Assembly: GCA_002710135.1 (NCBI GenBank)
Contig: PAOY01000023.1
Span: 1 to 43,596 of the forward strand
Origin: Dehalococcoidia bacterium
Lineage (GTDB): Bacteria > Chloroflexota > Dehalococcoidia > Lucifugimonadales > Lucifugimonadaceae
Direction of reading: 5' to 3'
DNA: 43,596 nt
Part shown: in pieces, positions 38,170-43,596 of the stretch
Layout: the number at the start of each line of letters is the position of its first letter
Position numbering within the stretch: the first letter of the stretch is position 1
Program-made: the position numbers and the translations under genes
The notes under the pieces: model-generated
What the model was told of the DNA's origin: nothing
Seen by the model: only the letters and a program-made list of their open reading frames with translations
Database searches by the model: none

Positions 38170-39856
38170 TTGCTCCCTTAGAAGCAGGCTGAACAAGCTT
38201 AATATATTTCCCTAGAGTACCCTTTTCATATAAAGGCTTTCTTGGTTTCCAACTTTTTAATCGATCTTTTATTTCTTCTGAAGGAATCATTAGGTTGAGT
38301 TCAAACTTATCTAAGTCTATTTCTATCGTATCTCCATTTTCGACAGCTGCTATCGGACCTCCTACTGCAGCTTCTGGACCAAGATGCCCAATTATTGCAC
38401 CTGTAGAACCTCCAGAAAATCTTCCATCAGTAATTAAGTAAACACTTTCACTTAGGCCTTGACCAACTAAGGCTCCAGTTATAGATAACATTTCTCTCAT
38501 TCCTGGTCCTCCTTTTGGACCTTCATACCTTATGATAACCACATCTCCAGCTTTGATTTCTCTTTTTCTCAATGCTTCCATTGCCTGTTCTTCTTGATCA
38601 AAAACTTTAGCTGGACCAGTAAATTTTTTACCAAAATCATGTCCTGCAACTTTCAGAACACATCCATCTGGTGCTAGATTACCAAATAATGTTACTAGCC
38701 CTCCAGTTTTAGAAATAGGATTGTCGATAAGCCTAACGATATTATCTTCGCTAGAATTTATATCAATATCTCTTAAATTTTCTTCAATAGTTTTGCCAGT
38801 TACAGTCATTTGATCTCCATGAAGCAATCCTGCTTCTAGTAGTCTTTTCATGACTAGTTGTACACCTCCAACTTTATCAAGATCAAACATTACATACTTC
38901 CCACCAGGTTTCATATCTGCTAGCAGAGGCGTTTTCATAGAAATGTCATGTATTTCTTTAAGAGTAAGATTAATACCCATTTCGTTTGCAATTGCAGGAA
39001 GATGTAGAGCTGTGTTTGTTGACCCCCCCATTGCAACCACAAGAGTGACGGCATTCTCAAAAGCTTTTTTTGTTAATATGTCAGAAGGTCTTATATTCTT
39101 TCTAACAAGATTCATGACTGCTTCTCCTGCCTTTTTTGAAGAGTCCTTTTTACGTTGATCCACCGCAGCTTCTGATGCCGATCCTGGGATACTCAATCCA
39201 AGAGCTTCCCCAATACTTGACATAGTGTTTGCAGTAAACATTCCTCCGCAAGATCCAGGTCCAGGGCATGCGTGTGTTTCGATAGCTTTTAGTTCATCAT
39301 CATTTATTTCACCTGATTGCCTTTTTCCGACTGCTTCAAATGCACTAATAATTGTCAGATCTTCTCCATTTAAATGACCAGGTAGAATAGATCCTCCATA
39401 TACAAAAACACTAGGTATATTTAAGCGAGCCATAGCCATCATAGCTCCAGGTAAAGATTTATCGCACCCAGCAATTGCTACTAATCCATCATATCTTTCT
39501 GCAAAACATACAGTCTCTATAGAGTCTGCAATAATTTCTCTTGAAACTAATGATCCCTTCATTCCTTCTGTACCCATTGATATTGCATCAGAAACAGTTA
39601 TTGTCCCAAATTCGAATGGAGTTCCTTTGGATGTTCTGATCCCATCTTTGACTTCATCTGCAAGAGGCTTAATGCCAGAATTACAAGGAGTAACTTCATT
39701 ATGAGTAGATGCAACCCCTATAAAAGGGGCATTTATATCATCATCATCTAGTCCCATTGCTCTCATCATTGATCTATGAGGAGCTCTTGCGACTCCTTCT
39801 GTTGTTTCCCAACTTCTCCATTTTCCTATTTGTCTTTCTTCTTTTTTTCTCTTCAT
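38159..39856 (-). CDS. ilvD: Dihydroxy-acid dehydratase
   Basis: [96 protein letters not shown]. Confidence 0.97.
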   Translation of the reverse strand: MKRKKEERQIGKWRSWETTEGVARAPHRSMMRAMGLDDDDINAPFIGVASTHNEVTPCNSGIKPLADEVKDGIRTSKGTPFEFGTITVSDAISMGTEGMKGSLVSREIIADSIETVCFAERYDGLVAIAGCDKSLPGAMMAMARLNIPSVFVYGGSILPGHLNGEDLTIISAFEAVGKRQSGEINDDELKAIETHACPGPGSCGGMFTANTMSSIGEALGLSIPGSASEAAVDQRKKDSSKKAGEAVMNLVRKNIRPSDILTKKAFENAVTLVVAMGGSTNTALHLPAIANEMGINLTLKEIHDISMKTPLLADMKPGGKYVMFDLDKVGGVQLVMKRLLEAGLLHGDQMTVTGKTIEENLRDIDINSSEDNIVRLIDNPISKTGGLVTLFGNLAPDGCVLKVAGHDFGKKFTGPAKVFDQEEQAMEALRKREIKAGDVVIIRYEGPKGGPGMREMLSITGALVGQGLSESVYLITDGRFSGGSTGAIIGHLGPEAAVGGPIAAVENGDTIEIDLDKFELNLMIPSEEIKDRLKSWKPRKPLYEKGTLGKYIKLVQPASKGAITG

Positions 39857-39963
39857 TTAATCCTCAACATTTTGTACAGATTTAATTAAACTTTTTTATA
39901 ACTATTTAGTATATAACGGTATATTATTTATAAGAGTATACTATTTCAAGAAATTATAAAATT

Positions 39964-42483
39964 ATGAGGTTTTTTATGGCAGAAAAATTAGAAAATTTTA
40001 GATTACCAAAATATGCATCTCCAACAAAATATAATATTGAATTATCTCCAGATTTAAGTCAAAAGATATTTTTAGGAAATGTTGACTTGGATATAAATAT
40101 TTTAGAAAAAACAAATGAAATTTCTCTAAATATTGCAGAGCTTGAAATAGATTCAATAATTATAAAATCCGAACATAATAAGAATATTAATGTATCAAGT
40201 TGGGATATTGATAATGAGTATGAAATTATGAAAATTAATCTTTCAGATATTATAGATCCGGGAGAAATTAATTTATCAATATCTTATAAAGGGATTCTAA
40301 ATGATAAATTAAGAGGATTTTATCATTCAACTTTTAAGGATTCTGATGGGGTAAATCAATCTATTGCTACTACTCAATTTGAATCTACTGATGCTAGAAG
40401 AGCATTTCCTTGCTTTGATGAGCCTGAATATAAATCTGTATTTTCAGTTTCTCTTATTGTAAATAAGGATTTATTCTGTGTTTCAAATGCATCAATTAAG
40501 AGTATTGATGAAAATCATTCAGATAAATTAAAAAAGATTGAATTTGAAAATACAATCCCAATGTCGACCTACTTAGTAGCTTTTATAGTTGGTCCTTTTG
40601 AGGCATCTGATCCACTTAATGTTAAGGGTACAGATTTGAGAATAATATATCCAAAAGGAAAAGGGCATCTTTGTGACTTCGCACTTGAATTAGGTAAATA
40701 TTCTCTAGAATATTTTTCAAATTATTATAAAATTCCGTATCCCGGAGACAAACTAGATATGATAGCTATCCCTGATTTTGCTTTTGGTGCGATGGAAAAT
40801 CTTGGATGTATCACTTACAGAGAAGCGCTATTGTTGGTTAACGACAAAGAAGCAACTTCTAATGAATTAATTAGAATAGCTGATGTTATTGCCCATGAAA
40901 TTGCACATATGTGGTTTGGAGATCTTGTTACTATGAAATGGTGGAATGGAATATGGCTTAATGAGGCATTTGCTACTTTCATGGCAACAAAAGCAGTGGC
41001 AGACTACAAATTAGAATGGGATAGATGGGCTCAATTTTCACTAGAAAAATCTATGGCTATGGATATTGATTCATTGAATACAACTCGACCTATAGAATAT
41101 CCAGTTATTTCACCCTCTGATGCAGATGGAATGTTTGATTTGATTACCTATGAAAAAGGGGGGTCTATACTTAGAATGTTAGAGCAATTCTTGGGTGAAG
41201 AAGTTTTTAGAGATGGAGTATCTTTATACCTAAGTAAACATTCATATGGTAATACTGAAACAGATGATTTGTGGAATTCATTAGAAGAAGTATCGAATAT
41301 TCCTGTAAAAGAAGTAATGGATTCTTGGATTTTTCAAGCAGGCCATCCCATGATTACATATTCTTATAAAAATGACAAATTATCTGTTTCTCAAAAAACA
41401 TTTAGATACTTAAATACTTCTGATAAAACTATATGGGGAGTGCCTTTGTTTATTAAGTATTCTTCAAATAATGAGAATAAAGAAAAAAAGGTTTTGTTGA
41501 GTACTGAAAACCAAATAATTGATATTGGATCAGATTTAGATAGAATTTTTATTAATTCTAATGCATTTGGTTTTTATAGAACAAACACTACAGATTTAGA
41601 ACTTTTATACGATATTGATGATATGTCTTCTGAAGAAAAGTATTCGATTCTTGATGATCATTGGGCATTGCTTTTAAGTGGCAATAAAAAAGTAGAAGAT
41701 TTCTTAGAATTTTCTGAACAATTTTCTAACGAGGATGATCCTGATATACTAACTTTACTATATTCGTGTTTCAGTAATATTAATAGAAATTTACCTGAAA
41801 AAACTAATTTGCATTCTATAGTTGAAAAGGTTTTTAGTGAGACTTTAATAAAACTTGATAATAAAAAAACAAGGTCAATAAGAGAAACTCAAGCATTAGC
41901 TGTTTGCTTTAGAGCATTAGCAACTATTTGCAATGATGAATCAATTATTGCTAGATCTAAAAATATTCTCAATGATTACTTGAATAGCAATACAGATTAT
42001 GAACCAGATATTATTTCAAGTGTTATTTCTATAAATGCCCATAATGGTGATTCAAAACTATTTGAAGATTATATTACTTTTATGAACGATGCTAAAACAC
42101 CTCAAGATGAGGTTAGATTTCAAAGATCATTATCTTTATTCAAAGGAGAAAAGGAAATTGAAAAGTTATTTAATCTTATTTTAGATAACAAGATAAGATC
42201 TCAAGATGCTCCATATATTTTAGCCTCTACTCTCAATAACGATTCAGTTGGTTGGAAAACTTGGAATTTTATTGAGAATAATTGGGAAGACTTAACTAAA
42301 AGATTTCCAGAAAACTCAATTGTAAGAATGTTGTCTGGTATAAGATCTCTAAATAAAAGAGAATACCTAAATCATTTGAGAAAATTCTTTGATGATGGAA
42401 ATAGGGTTAAACAAGGTAAATTACAATTAGATCAACATCTTGAAAAATTAGAAATAAATGTTAAATTTAGAGACAATTTATAA
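39964..42483 (+). CDS. M1 family zinc aminopeptidase
   Basis: FGAMENLGCITYRE and VIAHEIAHMWFGDLVTMKWWNGIWLNEAFATFM (HExxH...E). Confidence 0.96.
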   Translation: MRFFMAEKLENFRLPKYASPTKYNIELSPDLSQKIFLGNVDLDINILEKTNEISLNIAELEIDSIIIKSEHNKNINVSSWDIDNEYEIMKINLSDIIDPGEINLSISYKGILNDKLRGFYHSTFKDSDGVNQSIATTQFESTDARRAFPCFDEPEYKSVFSVSLIVNKDLFCVSNASIKSIDENHSDKLKKIEFENTIPMSTYLVAFIVGPFEASDPLNVKGTDLRIIYPKGKGHLCDFALELGKYSLEYFSNYYKIPYPGDKLDMIAIPDFAFGAMENLGCITYREALLLVNDKEATSNELIRIADVIAHEIAHMWFGDLVTMKWWNGIWLNEAFATFMATKAVADYKLEWDRWAQFSLEKSMAMDIDSLNTTRPIEYPVISPSDADGMFDLITYEKGGSILRMLEQFLGEEVFRDGVSLYLSKHSYGNTETDDLWNSLEEVSNIPVKEVMDSWIFQAGHPMITYSYKNDKLSVSQKTFRYLNTSDKTIWGVPLFIKYSSNNENKEKKVLLSTENQIIDIGSDLDRIFINSNAFGFYRTNTTDLELLYDIDDMSSEEKYSILDDHWALLLSGNKKVEDFLEFSEQFSNEDDPDILTLLYSCFSNINRNLPEKTNLHSIVEKVFSETLIKLDNKKTRSIRETQALAVCFRALATICNDESIIARSKNILNDYLNSNTDYEPDIISSVISINAHNGDSKLFEDYITFMNDAKTPQDEVRFQRSLSLFKGEKEIEKLFNLILDNKIRSQDAPYILASTLNNDSVGWKTWNFIENNWEDLTKRFPENSIVRMLSGIRSLNKREYLNHLRKFFDDGNRVKQGKLQLDQHLEKLEINVKFRDNL

Positions 42484-42490
42484 TCTATAA

Positions 42491-43342
42491 TTAATTATCT
42501 TCTAAGTCTTTGAGAAAATTTTCAATTTCAGGTGAAAGATCAATTTCCTCTTTTTCAGATGCTTGAATCTCAAATTGTTTTATCATTTCGTTTACTTGGC
42601 TGTTATTTTGTAGATTTTTGTGAATTTCTATATATTGGTTTTCACCCTTTTTTCTTTCTGGAAAATCTTTTGAAAATTTATATATATGAGATAAACTTTC
42701 CAATAGCCTAGATGTTGCTAAAAAATCATCTTCCAGTTTTACATAAAGAGGAATGTGTACCATCAATGATAAAGTTTCTAATAGCAGCTCATTATGTAAT
42801 ATTTGCGATAACTGGGAAGTCATACTTGTAGGACCGGTATAATTTGATTTGTTTTTTAGTGTTTCATTCAAAGGCTCAGGAGGTATCCATCCTTTATAGC
42901 TTCCTGTAACAGGTAGAGGTTTAGTATGAGGAACGGAATCGAACATTCCTCCAATAGAAATATATCTTTTTCCACCAAGATTCTTAATTAAATCAACTAT
43001 AGCCAAATTAAAATCTTCAGCAAAATTATGAGGCTCAAGAAGATAAAGTAAAAAAATATTTGGTTCAGATTGATTTTTATTTCCGAAAATAATAGTATTT
43101 GGAATTCTTATTTTTCTTTCACCATTTTCGCTTAGTAATTCTGGTCTATATCTAGTCATATCATAATATTTGCTGGGGCTTTTTAGTTTACCAATTTCTT
43201 CAAGGTTGAAGATTTTAACTAACCTACTGATTGCATGATGTCCTACATTTCCAACATTTATCCAAGGCCTTAGAATGCTTATAAAATGACTATCTTTGTA
43301 GTTGGTTGAAGGTAAATTTAATTCAAATTCTTTTATGTTCAA
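42491..43342 (-). CDS. PAC2 family protein
   Basis: RPWINVGNVGHHAISRLVKIF, IFLLYLLEPHNFAEDFNLAIVDLIKNLGGKRYISIGGMFDSVPHTKPLPVTGS, YTGPTSMTSQLSQI. Confidence 0.8.
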   Translation of the reverse strand: MNIKEFELNLPSTNYKDSHFISILRPWINVGNVGHHAISRLVKIFNLEEIGKLKSPSKYYDMTRYRPELLSENGERKIRIPNTIIFGNKNQSEPNIFLLYLLEPHNFAEDFNLAIVDLIKNLGGKRYISIGGMFDSVPHTKPLPVTGSYKGWIPPEPLNETLKNKSNYTGPTSMTSQLSQILHNELLLETLSLMVHIPLYVKLEDDFLATSRLLESLSHIYKFSKDFPERKKGENQYIEIHKNLQNNSQVNEMIKQFEIQASEKEEIDLSPEIENFLKDLEDN

Positions 43343-43466
43343 ATTCTTATTTATTTAATTACTTATTAAAAATTCTACATATTTATATATAAAAAATAAA
43401 TCTATCAAAAATAAAAAAAATAAAAAAGTTATTGAAATATTTTTTTTATATAACTATCATTTAAGT

Positions 43467-43483
43467 ATAATGCTTTGCATTAT
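43467..43483. repeat. Inverted repeat ATAATGC-TTT-GCATTAT overlapping a TATAAT-like box
   Basis: 7-bp perfect arms; TATAAT at 43466-43471; upstream of the feature at the right edge. Confidence 0.5.
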
Positions 43484-43500
43484 GTGAAACTTAAACTAGT

Positions 43501-43596
43501 ATGAAAGGAGGATATTTTAATTGGAAACGAATAATAAGCGAGGTGCTCTTAACTGAAGGCGCCAAGAGGGTTAAGATACCTCCACTAAGAGTGAAA
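43501..43596 (+). other. Edge-truncated element: open ORF (MKGGYFNWKRIISEVLLTEGAKRVKIPPLRVK...) and/or structured RNA leader
   Basis: ATG frame open to window end; AAAGGAGG at 43504-43511; hairpin arms GAGGT..TCTTAAC (43540-43553) and GTTAAGA..ACCTC (43570-43582). Confidence 0.3.

Noticed and set aside
1-43596. CRISPR arrays, tRNA/rRNA genes, IS elements, prophage or defence systems
   Set aside because: Intergenic regions are short and contain no regularly spaced repeats, tRNA-like cloverleafs that I could recognise, transposases, restriction, CBASS or toxin-antitoxin genes.

Overview
AT-rich, gene-dense bacterial window with about 40 protein-coding genes, mostly housekeeping. No rRNA, tRNA, CRISPR array, transposase or phage genes were recognised. 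Gene content (HspR-ClpC, IspDF-CysS, SufBCD-SufU, PAC2, Ni-SOD, squalene-type genes, enolase/LLM/MFS catabolic genes) would fit a free-living, possibly marine, streamlined bacterium. A Chloroflexota/SAR202-like origin is only a guess. The most unusual locus is a tightly packed operon (about 3707-8981). It joins all three 5-oxoprolinase subunits (PxpA, PxpB, PxpC) to the gamma-like, biotin-carrier and beta subunits of a Na+-translocating decarboxylase, with no OadA/MmdA/GcdA-type carboxyltransferase and no biotin carboxylase in the window. PxpB/PxpC are homologous to the carboxyltransferase part of urea carboxylase, so this could be an undescribed Na+-coupled, biotin-dependent enzyme. Secondary points: a Ni-SOD/SodX pair; a squalene-type cluster with HpnC and HpnE but no HpnD, plus a degenerate nucleoside-phosphorylase-like protein; an hspR-clpC operon whose regulator appears to lack any ATG/GTG/TTG start upstream of its HTH and has a HAIR-like inverted repeat; pervasive tail-to-tail gene overlaps; and a strong potential RNA hairpin at the right edge. 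All calls come from reading translations and DNA by eye; no database search was run.
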